Positions 43,508 through 52,300 of a stretch of DNA of 64,000 nucleotides are shown here, in pieces. The notes beneath the pieces were generated by a model, which was given only the letters and a program-made list of their open reading frames with translations, had not been told where the DNA came from and ran no database searches. The stretch lies in NCBI GenBank assembly GCA_900553815.1, contig USEY01000009.1, positions 8,933 through 72,932 on the forward strand, read 5' to 3'. Every line of letters begins with the position of its first letter. Position 1 is the first letter of the stretch. Both the position numbers and the translations under genes were made by a program. This DNA comes from an uncultured Bacteroides sp. GTDB taxonomy: Bacteria; Bacteroidota; Bacteroidia; Bacteroidales; Bacteroidaceae.

Positions 43508-43980
43508 AATTTTCTCAAATGTTTAATTGCCTGCTCCGTTCCAAAGAAGTATTGGATTGTCATTCCTTTCAAGTATTTCAATCTCTCCAAAAATACATCA
43601 AAAGAAATATTCTTTTCCAAATAATTTCGAATCTGAATACCCACCTTGTCATTGGCAATAGGCCCTATTACAATGTCATATTCATGTATGTTTTTATTCT
43701 CCAGATTGCTCCTGTTTGCAAAGATAAACTTTGCCCATTCCTCTGTATAGCCTTCAAACCTTTTCACAGAGAGGCTACCGCCATCAAGCAAAGCTTCATC
43801 GAAATTGAACTCATACACACGCGGCGGTTGCTCTAACTGTCTGGACTTAAATTCAGCCCAGCGTTCAGCCTGTTGTCTGTCAGAAGAAAGATAAAATCCC
43901 TTCCCGAAATCTTTGGCAGTATTCGACTTGGACAAGTCAATATCCTCTATATCATATACAGTTCCGTGATAGAGTTTCAT
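43504..43980 (-). CDS. DUF3990 protein, ADP-ribosyltransferase-like (candidate toxin)
   Basis: 158 aa from ATG 43978-43980, chosen because M-K-L-Y-H-G-T is the conserved start. L-Y-H-G-T near residues 3-7 and F-G-K-G-F-Y-L-S near 25-32 are the H and Y elements of ART-fold enzymes that transfer ADP-ribose from NAD; a downstream acidic residue (in E-Y-D-I-V-I-G near 114-120) would complete the triad. The family is usually encoded with DUF3791 and is thought to act as a toxin with it. The start overlaps the DUF3791 stop and the end overlaps the helicase start, both by 4 bases, so it is locked into the operon. Confidence 0.8.
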   Translation of the reverse strand: MKLYHGTVYDIEDIDLSKSNTAKDFGKGFYLSSDRQQAERWAEFKSRQLEQPPRVYEFNFDEALLDGGSLSVKRFEGYTEEWAKFIFANRSNLENKNIHEYDIVIGPIANDKVGIQIRNYLEKNISFDVFLERLKYLKGMTIQYFFGTEQAIKHLRKL

Positions 43981-44204
43981 TGTAACCTTCCTCCTTTCCT
44001 GTGGCAATAAGTCGTTACGTCCGTTACCATGTCACTGAAACTTTGCGTGTGCATCACGTCGTAGCATCTGTCAATCAATTCAATGGCTCCAAATTGTTTC
44101 AGGTACCGGTAAGCCTGCTGCTCCGACAAACGATGCTTCTTGCCAAACTCGGCAATAAAAATCACTATATATTCCACCTTATTTCTAATTAAGTCCTTAT
44201 TCAT
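43977..44204 (-). CDS. DUF3791 protein, candidate antitoxin partner
   Basis: 75 aa, helical, no signal peptide. V-E-Y-I-V-I-F-I-A-E-F, L-S-E-Q-Q-A-Y-R-Y-L-K-Q-F-G-A-I and Y-D-V-M-H-T-Q-S-F are the DUF3791 hallmarks. In many gut bacteria it directly precedes DUF3990. Here it lies 82 bp after the methyltransferase gene and overlaps DUF3990 by 4 bases. Likely binds or neutralises the ART-like protein (inference from pairing). Confidence 0.8.
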   Translation of the reverse strand: MNKDLIRNKVEYIVIFIAEFGKKHRLSEQQAYRYLKQFGAIELIDRCYDVMHTQSFSDMVTDVTTYCHRKGGRLQ

Positions 44205-44267
44205 TTGTCTTTCTTTTGATATTATTGCACAATTTTCGATAAAATGAATATATTTGCATGGTTGAAT

Positions 44268-44299
44268 CCCGGTAGCCTCTGGTTATTCAAGCTATCGGG
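44268..44299. promoter_or_regulatory. Hairpin across the methyltransferase stop codon
   Basis: CCCGGTAGC (44268-44276) pairs with GCTATCGGG (44291-44299) with one G-T wobble (an A-C mismatch in the minus-strand transcript). The methyltransferase stop (44287-44289) is in the loop edge. On the plus strand a T-rich run follows, so it also resembles an antisense terminator. It may lower read-through into the toxin-like genes. Confidence 0.35.
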
Positions 44300-47049
44300 T
44301 TTTGTTTTTTCGTCATCTTCTCATACAACTTAAATAGGCATTCCAATCGCATTTCGTCGTTCCTGAATGGATAACCTGGGTAGCAACTTTCCACTATATC
44401 GTCCAAAGTGGCATGTGCTTCGCGCAAGTCCTCAGGCATCTTGTCCGGGTCATACAGCTCTGCCAGAGTCTTTTCCGGGTAGTAAGCACGTGTCACCAAT
44501 ACATTTTCGGCGGCTTCCTCTATCTGCTTTTTCTTTCCTTCGCTGATAGTAGGGAAAGGAAAGGTATTATAACAAAGCTGTGCAGAATAGCGATAACGCG
44601 TTTCTAATCTACCTCCTACAGTTTTCACCCAAGTCATGTGCATTCGGCTGGTGAGAATGCCAAAAAGCCAAATGGGGGCATCATAAACAGCAAAGGCAGA
44701 ATCCGAAATTACAGTACCAGCTTTTAAATAACCCATTGGTATATATTCTCTACACTCAGACGATACACGAGGAATAATAATACATTCGCTTAAGGTAGGA
44801 TGTTCACGAAACTGATGGGGACGTGAAGCCAGTTTACGTGCCCCCTCATCAACGCTGTTTAGCCGCATTTGCCTTACTCTTTCTATTCTTTTCTTTACTT
44901 CATTAATTTGAAGAGCGGAATTGAGTTGTTCATCATCTATCCACAGGCAATATCGTTTTTTGTCATTTATATATTCATCTGAGCCTACAAATTCTTTTAT
45001 GAGAAAAGAATAATTTGGATTATCTTTTAAAAATGAATTCTTTTCATAAGTGCTCAAAATTAAATGCCCACCGTCAACAGCTTTTATACCGTAATCCATT
45101 GAAGGGAAGGCTGCTATAGGGTGGTTTTGAGGAGCGATGATGTTATTAGGAAAGTCGATTAAATATGGGCTTATGTTATGAACTTGTCGTTTAAGTTCGT
45201 TTTCTTGATAGATGTATTTTTTGTTTGCATTATCTGCCATTCCAATAATCGTTACAGTAACTCCCGCATTGCTTTTAGCATTATTTTTCCATTTAAATGA
45301 TTTATAGGCAAATGTAATAGATAAACCTTCTTGTAGTAATAAAGGCCATAATATAGAAACTTGTTGTCCTTGTGAGATGGAATTGGTTGTAACAAATGCA
45401 AAGGCTGCTTTTGTCTTTTTACAATATTGGGTTGCTTTATAAAACCATGTTGCTATATAGTCAAGCGATTTCCAGCCTTGACATATTTTATCAAAAACAA
45501 TTCCCATATCTTCCTTATGCATCTGTTCTTGCAGACTTTTTCCTAAATACGGCGGATTCCCAAAAACAAACACTTCCTCCTCTGCCGTATGCGGACATAC
45601 CGTATTCCAGTCCAACCGGCAAGCATTTCCACATACAATCTGTGTAATATTATGCAATGGCAAGGCACGTGTATTCACGCCAAAGCTGTCATGGAACTTG
45701 CGGTTCATCTGATGCTCAGCCAGCCAAAGCGAAAGCATGGCCACCTCATGCGGAAAGTCCAGCAACTCGATGCCGTAAAACTGGCCTAAACTGATGCAGG
45801 AGCCATCTATAAAATCCAATTTTTGGTTTAGGTTGCATTGACGAATTATCTTCAATATATCCATTTCCAATAATCGCAAGGATTTATAAGTGATAATCAG
45901 GAAATTGCCGCTGCCGCAAGCCGGGTCGAAGAATTTCATCTTTGAAATGCGCAGCAACAACTGTCGGCAACGTCTTTCTACTGGTACACAAGCCTTGTAA
46001 TAAGCTTGGGAGGTAATGGAGCCTAAATCCTTTTCCTGCTGAAGCTGCTTTAGCTGTTCTTCCAGTTTTCTGTATTCTTCGCGCAGCTCATCCAGGAAAA
46101 GCGGGTTGATGACCTTCATAATGTTGGGCACGCTGGTGTAGTGCATACCTTGGTTGGCGCGCTCCTCAGGGTTGACTACCGCCTGAATCATGGAACCGAA
46201 TATGTCGGGATTTATGTCCTTCCAATCCAGCTCGCCGCATTCAATGATGATCTGCCGTGCCTTGGCTCCCATGCGGGGTATTTGTATGTGTTTGGCAAAC
46301 AGGCCGCCGTTGACGTAGGGAAATTGCTTGATGACGGACAAGGTTTCGGTCGTGCGCAGATTGCAATCCATGATGTTGAACGCCGCATCGAGGTATTCCG
46401 ACAAATCGCTTCCATCAGGCTTGGTAAACCGGCGGATGGAATCCGAAAACAAGTTCTCCTCAAAAATACCTGTATCTTCGGCAAAAAAGCAGAACAGCAG
46501 GCGTGTAATAAAAATATTCAAGTCGTGCAGGTCGGCTTCGCTGTTGAATTCGTTGTAAGCGCGCAGTTCGTCGTGTAGCTTGGCCAGTTTCTCGGCTGCT
46601 TTTATATCAGCTGGACTTTCTTCTACATAATGTACACGTTCAACATCCATTAACGGGTAAAAAAAGGCAAAGTCACAATAAAGTCTATCTACTTTATTTT
46701 CGTATGTATCTTTTTCTCTAAGGTCGTATGCCAGTATTGTTTTACCATCACTTACAGCTATGATTTTAGGTGTGGCTTTCAAAACCTGTGTATCGTGTTT
46801 CAGGCGTTCTAGCTCATCCGACAGTCCAAGGCTTGAGGCGCTTTTGAAACAGAACAAACCCTTGATTAGCAATCCGTCGAATGTCTTCAAAATACCCTTC
46901 CCCTCCTTGTATCGGGCAATGTCTCTTTCTCCCTTTCCAAAAGAGTATAAAATTTGATAGCCTACCTCGTTGGCAGGTACCTGTGTCTCTTTAAGAGCTT
47001 TAAGTCGTTCTTCTATTTCCTTGTATCCTAATTGCTGCTTTTTAGCCAT
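44287..47049 (-). CDS. MmeI-like N6-adenine DNA methyltransferase with degenerate nuclease motif
   Basis: 920 aa. Order: nuclease-like N-terminal domain (about 1-130), helical spacer (about 135-330, with A-A-E-K-L-A-K-L-H-D-E-L), gamma-class methyltransferase core with SAM motif F-D-P-A-C-G-S-G-N-F near 379-388 and catalytic N-P-P-Y near 515-518, target-recognition region about 620-830, C-terminal helices. This is the type IIL (MmeI) architecture. At the nuclease site, where family members have D...E-x-K-S-A, this protein has D58 but C67-F68-K69-S70-A71, so the metal-binding glutamate is missing. It probably modifies host DNA at adenines while cleavage is left to the helicase/GIY-YIG genes downstream. 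First gene of the operon. Confidence 0.88.
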   Translation of the reverse strand: MAKKQQLGYKEIEERLKALKETQVPANEVGYQILYSFGKGERDIARYKEGKGILKTFDGLLIKGLFCFKSASSLGLSDELERLKHDTQVLKATPKIIAVSDGKTILAYDLREKDTYENKVDRLYCDFAFFYPLMDVERVHYVEESPADIKAAEKLAKLHDELRAYNEFNSEADLHDLNIFITRLLFCFFAEDTGIFEENLFSDSIRRFTKPDGSDLSEYLDAAFNIMDCNLRTTETLSVIKQFPYVNGGLFAKHIQIPRMGAKARQIIIECGELDWKDINPDIFGSMIQAVVNPEERANQGMHYTSVPNIMKVINPLFLDELREEYRKLEEQLKQLQQEKDLGSITSQAYYKACVPVERRCRQLLLRISKMKFFDPACGSGNFLIITYKSLRLLEMDILKIIRQCNLNQKLDFIDGSCISLGQFYGIELLDFPHEVAMLSLWLAEHQMNRKFHDSFGVNTRALPLHNITQIVCGNACRLDWNTVCPHTAEEEVFVFGNPPYLGKSLQEQMHKEDMGIVFDKICQGWKSLDYIATWFYKATQYCKKTKAAFAFVTTNSISQGQQVSILWPLLLQEGLSITFAYKSFKWKNNAKSNAGVTVTIIGMADNANKKYIYQENELKRQVHNISPYLIDFPNNIIAPQNHPIAAFPSMDYGIKAVDGGHLILSTYEKNSFLKDNPNYSFLIKEFVGSDEYINDKKRYCLWIDDEQLNSALQINEVKKRIERVRQMRLNSVDEGARKLASRPHQFREHPTLSECIIIPRVSSECREYIPMGYLKAGTVISDSAFAVYDAPIWLFGILTSRMHMTWVKTVGGRLETRYRYSAQLCYNTFPFPTISEGKKKQIEEAAENVLVTRAYYPEKTLAELYDPDKMPEDLREAHATLDDIVESCYPGYPFRNDEMRLECLFKLYEKMTKKQNPIA

Positions 47050-47583
47050 AATATGACTTGTTTACTTATTATAGGTGTATGTTGCTTTTCTCTGTTTTAA
47101 AGTGACTTATGGGAGGTTATATGGCGTTTGAGATATCAAACTTTTGCACTCTATAAACATTTGTTCCTTTCCCAGTGTCTAAAGTTACGGATATTTATTG
47201 TAGAACAAATAATTTAGAAAAAGAATTTGTCTAATACTGGATAAATACATGTCTAAATACAAAATTTTAGCTTAAATAGATAACTTCTTGTTTATTATGA
47301 TATCGGTATTTCTGTCTTCCCGGGTCAGTCTGATGTAAATCTATATTGTTCTGTTTATTACCTAACCGAATAAACCTTTTAGCCATCTATCTAAATATAG
47401 CTATCGGTTCCTTTGTTATTTTTATACCCCAATAAAAAGCATGACAGATAATTCCATTTTGTGTATCCCATGGATTATATCTTTTTACACTTTATCATTT
47501 AAAATATCTCCCTTTCCTTCCTCTTTTCTGTCCATTTTCCTAAATTTTCCCCTCCTCTCCATTTTCTGCTTCCCGACCTACCC

Positions 47584-47683
47584 GAATCGCTTCTCAGACG
47601 CATCTGCTTCGTTACTCCTTCGAATAAAGGTACCCAAAAGCGAAGAAAGAACGAAGAAGGAACGAAGGAGGAACGAACAAATG
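47584..47683. repeat. Dispersed hairpin repeat, copy 2 (inverted relative to copy 1)
   Basis: Reverse complement of the 4394-4497 element with few mismatches. Its own arms are TTCGTTACTCCTTCGA (47608-47623) and 47662-47677, imperfect where copy 1 is perfect. The conserved tail GACGCATCTGC is present (47598-47608). Confidence 0.75.
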
Positions 47684-47810
47684 GGGTGCAGAAGGGGGAT
47701 ATTGGGGGTGTAGGTGGGTGGAAGGGATTTTTGAAAACGAAGTGGAGGGAGGACGGGGCGGGGGAAGGGGCGACGGATGATGAAAAATAATTATAGATGA
47801 TGGTTGTTGG

Positions 47811-48066
47811 TTGGGCACGGATTTCGCGGATGGCGCGGATTAATTAAATTTCTTATCTGCCTGACCTGCCTGATTTGTGTCTGAAGAATCTTGGTGTGAG
47901 GTGTTGCTGGGGATGGGTAAATGGCTATCGGTTGGGCGCGGATTTCGCGGATAACGCGGATTAATTAAATATTCTATCCGCCTGACCCGCTTGATCCGCG
48001 TCTAAAGAATCGCGAAACTTAAACTAGACTAATCCGCGTCATCCGCGAAATCCGTGCCTGAAAAAT
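47811..48066. repeat. CGCGGATT-type repeats, three copies
   Basis: Two direct copies (about 47811-47890 and 47932-48010) share TTGGGCRCGGATTTCGCGGA, then CGCGGATTAATTAAAT and a CCTGACC-type tail ending in GAAGAATC or AAAGAATC. A third, inverted half-copy (ATCCGCGTCATCCGCGAAAT, about 48031-48053) follows. A fourth copy lies at 49265-49340, so the DUF6266 gene is bracketed. Confidence 0.7.
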
Positions 48067-48175
48067 CCTCCAGACCCCGATTTTCTAATGAAAAACGGGA
48101 ATGTGCGAAATGGAAATTTGCAACCGACTGATATAGAACAAAATGTAAATTTCTGAAATTTTTCTGCTGATTTTC

Positions 48176-48207
48176 TTGCGCAGTTTCGAATAAAATTCAT
48201 AGATTTG
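48176..48207 (+). promoter_or_regulatory. Candidate promoter of the DUF6266 gene
   Basis: TTG (48176-48178), a 21-bp spacer and TAGATTTG (48200-48207) fit the Bacteroides consensus. It would give a leader of about 110 nt. Confidence 0.5.
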
Positions 48208-48326
48208 CAAACGAAACGAAAACACAAAACAATAATTGGTGAACTGTAAGGGCGTGCTGCTGCAGAAGTATAACCGGGTGTTCACACAAGTAACTTAATT
48301 ATTCACTGACAAAACTATTAGCAATT

Positions 48327-49019
48327 ATGGGAACTATCAAGCAAGGCATCCTGGGCGGATTCTCAGGAAAAGTAGGTACAGTAGTAGGAAGTACATGGAA
48401 ATCGGTGCATTACATGCGTGCATTGGCTATCAATGTCAAAAATCCAAGAACCGATAAGCAGCTGTGTCAGCGCGGACGGTTCAGTGAGGTGGTTAACTTT
48501 TTGAAAATCATCACGCCGTTTATACGTATTGGCTATCAGAACTATGAGCATGGCAAGTCGGCCTACAACGCGGCTACATCGTACCTGCTGAAGTATGCCG
48601 TGACGGGTTGTGGCGAGGAGACTGCGCTCGATTTTGAGAAAGTAAGGGTGAGCCGCGGCAGTCTGACGCCGGCACTGGACGCTGCCGTGGCCGTGGAGGG
48701 CGGAAAGGCGTCGTTTACCTGGACCGACAACAGCGGCACGGGCGACGCACTGGCTACCGACCAGGCGATGGTGCTGGTCTATAACAAGGACCGTCAGGAG
48801 GTGGTGTATAACGTGGCAGCCGGGACGCGTGGCGATGTAACTGCCGAACTGACGCTGCCCACGGGCTGGGACAGCGAGGCACTGGCCGTCTACCTGGGCT
48901 TTTGCAGTGAGGACGGCGAGCGGGTGGCCAACAGCGTTTGCCTGAAGAACGATGCCGTAAGCACTGAACCGGGCGGCACGGATGAAGGCGAGGACGAAGG
49001 CGGTGGCTCGATGGGTTAA
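48327..49019 (+). CDS. DUF6266 family protein
   Basis: 230 aa, no signal peptide. The first 35 residues (G-T-I-K-Q-G-I-L-G-G-F-S-G-K-V-G-T-V-V-G; then S-T-W-K) are the highly conserved DUF6266 start. The middle is basic and helical; residues about 110-210 look like Ig-type beta domains with conserved tryptophans; the tail is acidic and glycine-rich (G-G-T-D-E-G-E-D-E-G-G-G). Many Bacteroides genomes carry several variable-tailed copies. Function is unknown. Flanked by repeats and a strong terminator, so it behaves as a single-gene unit. Confidence 0.8.
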   Translation: MGTIKQGILGGFSGKVGTVVGSTWKSVHYMRALAINVKNPRTDKQLCQRGRFSEVVNFLKIITPFIRIGYQNYEHGKSAYNAATSYLLKYAVTGCGEETALDFEKVRVSRGSLTPALDAAVAVEGGKASFTWTDNSGTGDALATDQAMVLVYNKDRQEVVYNVAAGTRGDVTAELTLPTGWDSEALAVYLGFCSEDGERVANSVCLKNDAVSTEPGGTDEGEDEGGGSMG

Positions 49020-49180
49020 GCCTGGCAGGTGGGGACTGTAACGGCCTGAAGGCGGCGGGCGGTGTACGGACGAACGGAGTGTTTTGTGTTTTCGTTTTGT
49101 TTCCATTGTTCGGAAGTACACGGCATGCGTGGCCGGAAGTGCGGGATGCAGTCCTCGGCAATGGCCGGTGGAATAAAAGA

Positions 49181-49226
49181 CAGGAGGTAAAGTCCGTGGA
49201 TACGGGGCTTTACCTCCTGTTGTTTT
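49181..49226 (+). terminator. Terminator after DUF6266
   Basis: Perfect 12-bp stem CAGGAGGTAAAG (49181-49192) against CTTTACCTCCTG (49208-49219), followed by TTGTTTTG. It lies in the 371-bp gap 49020-49390. Confidence 0.75.
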
Positions 49227-49264
49227 GTGGAGGAGTGTGTATCAAAATGAGTGTCCGTTTTCTT

Positions 49265-49340
49265 GGGGCACGGATTACACGGATTTCGCGGATAAATATC
49301 TATGCCTATTCCGCGTTTTTCCGCGTAATCCGCGCCTAAA
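49265..49340. repeat. CGCGGATT-type repeat, fourth copy
   Basis: GGCACGGATTACACGGATTT then CGCGGATAA, and after a short A+T-rich centre the inverted partner TTCCGCGTAATCCGCGCC. It can fold into a long imperfect hairpin. Confidence 0.65.
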
Positions 49341-49390
49341 ATAATAGGCTTATATATGGTTTTGATACATCCCCAAAGATGGCAGGGCGG

Positions 49391-52300
49391 TTATTCCGCC
49401 TTGCTTTCTTCGCCGGTTTTCAGCTTGGCCAACCGTTCTTCTATCATGCCGGCAATATCGTCGTCGGCGTGGTAGTTCTGTTGCAGGCTCAGCAGGTACT
49501 GGCGGGCGTCGAGCTTCTTGTCCATGGCCACGTAGACGTCGGACAGAAGGATGAAGCTGCGGGCCATCCAGTAGGCGTGAGGGGTGCTCTGCTCGATGAA
49601 GTTGAGCACAACCTTCTCGGCTTCGGCATACTGCCCTTCGTTGTAGAGCAGCTGTGCCACCAGATACTTGGCCTCGGCGCCGTAGAGGGTGCGGGTATCG
49701 GCAGCCAGCACACGCAGGTCGGCCATGGCTTTCTGGGTGGCCTTCTGGTTGAGGTAGGCCTTGGCACGGTAGTACAGCGCCTCGTTCTTCAGCTCAGGCG
49801 TAAGCTTGGACTCGCCCAACAGGGTGGTGGCGGCATGTATCACCTCAGTGTCGTCGCCCAGCAACACACCGCAGCGCATGACGCCCGTGGTGCCCAGCTG
49901 GCGGCGTTCGGCTGTCGATGCCTTGGCTTGCAGCTGGCGGTAGTCGGCCATGGCCTCGGCATACTGCTTGCGGTTGAACAGGATTTCGCCGCGCATCAGC
50001 AACGCCTCTTCCGTGTAGGGGCTGTCGGGGTATTCCAGCAGCTTGCCGGCATGCTCCAGCAGGGCGGCTTCGTCTTTCTGCTGCTTGGCTATGAGGCAGA
50101 GGTAGTAGTGGGCATTGAGGCTGAAGGCACCGCCGGGGAAGCTTTGCAGGTAGCGCGCGAAGCTGTCGTGAGCCTGCTGCGTCTCGCCCTTCATATATAC
50201 CTTTTCGGCGGCTATGTAGGTCAGCGAGTCCTGTTCGCTGGCTTCGAAGCGGATGGAGCCGGGCATCTGGGCGGCCAGGGCGGCAAACTCGTCTACGCGG
50301 TTGGCATCTACATAGATGGACTTCAGGTCGCGCATGGCCAGGCGGGCTTCTTCGCTGCCCGGATACTGGGTGATGACGTGCTTGTAGGCCTCGATGGCAC
50401 GGTTGTAGTCCTCGTTCTGGTAGTAGAGCAAGCCGATTTCGGCGGCAGCCTTACGGCTGACAGGGCTTTCGGGATACTTCTCGGTGAGCTGGCGGAAGGT
50501 GGCGATGGCCTGGTTGTTGTTGCCCGCCTGCACGTAGGAGCGTCCTTTCTCGTAGAGGGCATCGACCACGTAGGGCGACGAGGGGAATTTCTCGGCCAGC
50601 TGGTTGAGCAGGCTGACCTTGCCCGGGTAGTCTTTCTGCAGTCCGGCCACCAGTGCCAGCTGGTAGTAGGAGTAGTCGCCCGAGGGAGCCTGCATGCCCA
50701 GGGCACGGCGGTAGTACTGGCTGGCCTCGGCAAAGGCACGCTGGTGCAGGTAGCAGTCGGCTATGCGGTTGCAGGCATCGGCCAGCAGGGTATTGTTCTG
50801 TTCACGCTCGTTCTGCAGGAATTGCTGGAAGCGGGTGCGGGCGCCGTTGTAGTCCTTCTTGTGGAAGGCGATGTAGCCCGTGTTGTACTGCGCCAGCGCA
50901 TACATCTGCGTGCCCCGTTGGGGGGTGAGGTGCAGGTAGTCGTTGTAGTTGCGTGCGGCCTCCTCCAGACGGTTCAGGCGGTAGTAGGCCTCGCCGCGCC
51001 AGTAGAGGGCGTCGGCCTTGGTCTGCAGGTTGTACTGCCCCAGGGCGATGCTCTGGTCCAGGTAGCCGATGGCCTGCTGGAACTGGGTGTTGGTGAAGGC
51101 CTGCGTGCCCAGCTGGAACAGGATTTTCTGCTTGGCCTCCAGAATGGCCTTGCCGGGGTGGGAGATGCGCTCGATGGACTTCAGGGCGGCATCGTAGCTG
51201 CGGGTGTTCATGTAGACCTCTACCAGGTAGTCGCTGACACGGTCGGCGTATTGCGAGCCGGGGAAGTCGTTGAGGAACTTCTCGAATACGGTGACTGATT
51301 CGCCGAAGGCCGAGTAGGACGTCTCGTGTATGCAGAGGGCGTAGTTGTAGGCGGCCTGTTCCTTCACCTGCGGGTCGGCATTGGAGGCCGCAGCCTGTTC
51401 GAAGGCCATGCGTGCCTTGTTCTTCTCGGCCAGTTGCAGGTAGGCCAAGCCCACGTGCAGCCAGGCGTTCTGGCTCAGGGCATCGTTGCCGGTGGCCACC
51501 TGTCCCAACAGTTCGGGCACCTGGCTGTAGACACCGCAGTGGTAGCACGAAAGGCCTTCCATGTAGAGGGCGTCGCGGCGGGGCGTGCCCTGGCAGCCGC
51601 TGCGGTAGTCGACAAACTCTTTCATGGCCTGCTGGTACTTGCCGTAGTGGTAGTTGGCGCTACCCACAATGCGGTGCATCTCGGCACTGTGTTCCTGGTC
51701 GGGGTAGGCCGACAGGTAGTTCTGTGCCACGATTTCGGCCTTGTCGTATTTCTTCTGGGTCAGGTATATCTCGGCAATGTAGTAGGGCACCAGTGCCTCG
51801 TACTTCCGGTTGTCTTGCAGGGAGAGGAAGCCTTGCAGGGCCTCGTCGTAGCGCTGCTGGGTGTAGCGGATGTAGGAGAGGTGGTAGGTGCAGTCGGCAT
51901 CGTAGCGGCTGCTGACGGAGCGCAGGGTCTCGAACCAGGCGGCCGCCTCCTGCAGGTTGCCTATCTGGAGGTAGCAGGAAGCCAGGCGGTAGGTCATGTC
52001 GTCGCGCTCCTCGTTGCGCAGCAGGTCGAGGCGCGAGGAGTTGAACATGGCCAGTGCTTCGTCGTATTTCTGGTCGAAGAAGTAGGCCGAGGCCATGAGC
52101 GCATAGACGCGGTTGGCATGGGGCGTGTCGGGATATTCGTCGAGGAAGGCTTGCAGCACTTCCAGACATTGGGGATTGCGGGTCTCGTATTCGGCGCAGG
52201 CCAGCATATAGGCAGCTTCTTCGCGGTTGCCTTCGGCGGGCAGGGGATTGCCGTTGGCATCCTGGCGCACGATGTAGGCCCTGAGGGGTACGAGGGCGGC

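Larger units (their letters stand above)
47050..48326. other. Repeat-rich intergenic region between the defence operon and DUF6266
   Basis: 1277 bp without a convincing gene. 47050-47560 is A+T-rich upstream DNA of the methyltransferase. Then follow the dispersed hairpin repeat (47584-47683), a G-rich tract (about 47680-47780), two direct copies plus one inverted half-copy of a CGCGGATT-type repeat (47811-48066), and the DUF6266 promoter (48176-48207). Confidence 0.55.

Noticed and set aside
38756-47049. BREX, DISARM or classical type I restriction locus
   Set aside because: No PglZ, BrxL, DrmA/B/C or HsdS-like genes; the methyltransferase has MmeI-type architecture and the helicase is a separate SF2 protein.
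38406-49390. Integrative element with tRNA attachment site
   Set aside because: No integrase, tRNA or clear direct-repeat att sites found near 38.5 or 49.3 kb.
49379-51298. 639-codon open frame antisense to the TPR gene
   Set aside because: Lies wholly opposite a clear signal-peptide-bearing TPR protein; antisense frames open because of biased GC-rich codons. No domain or start context.
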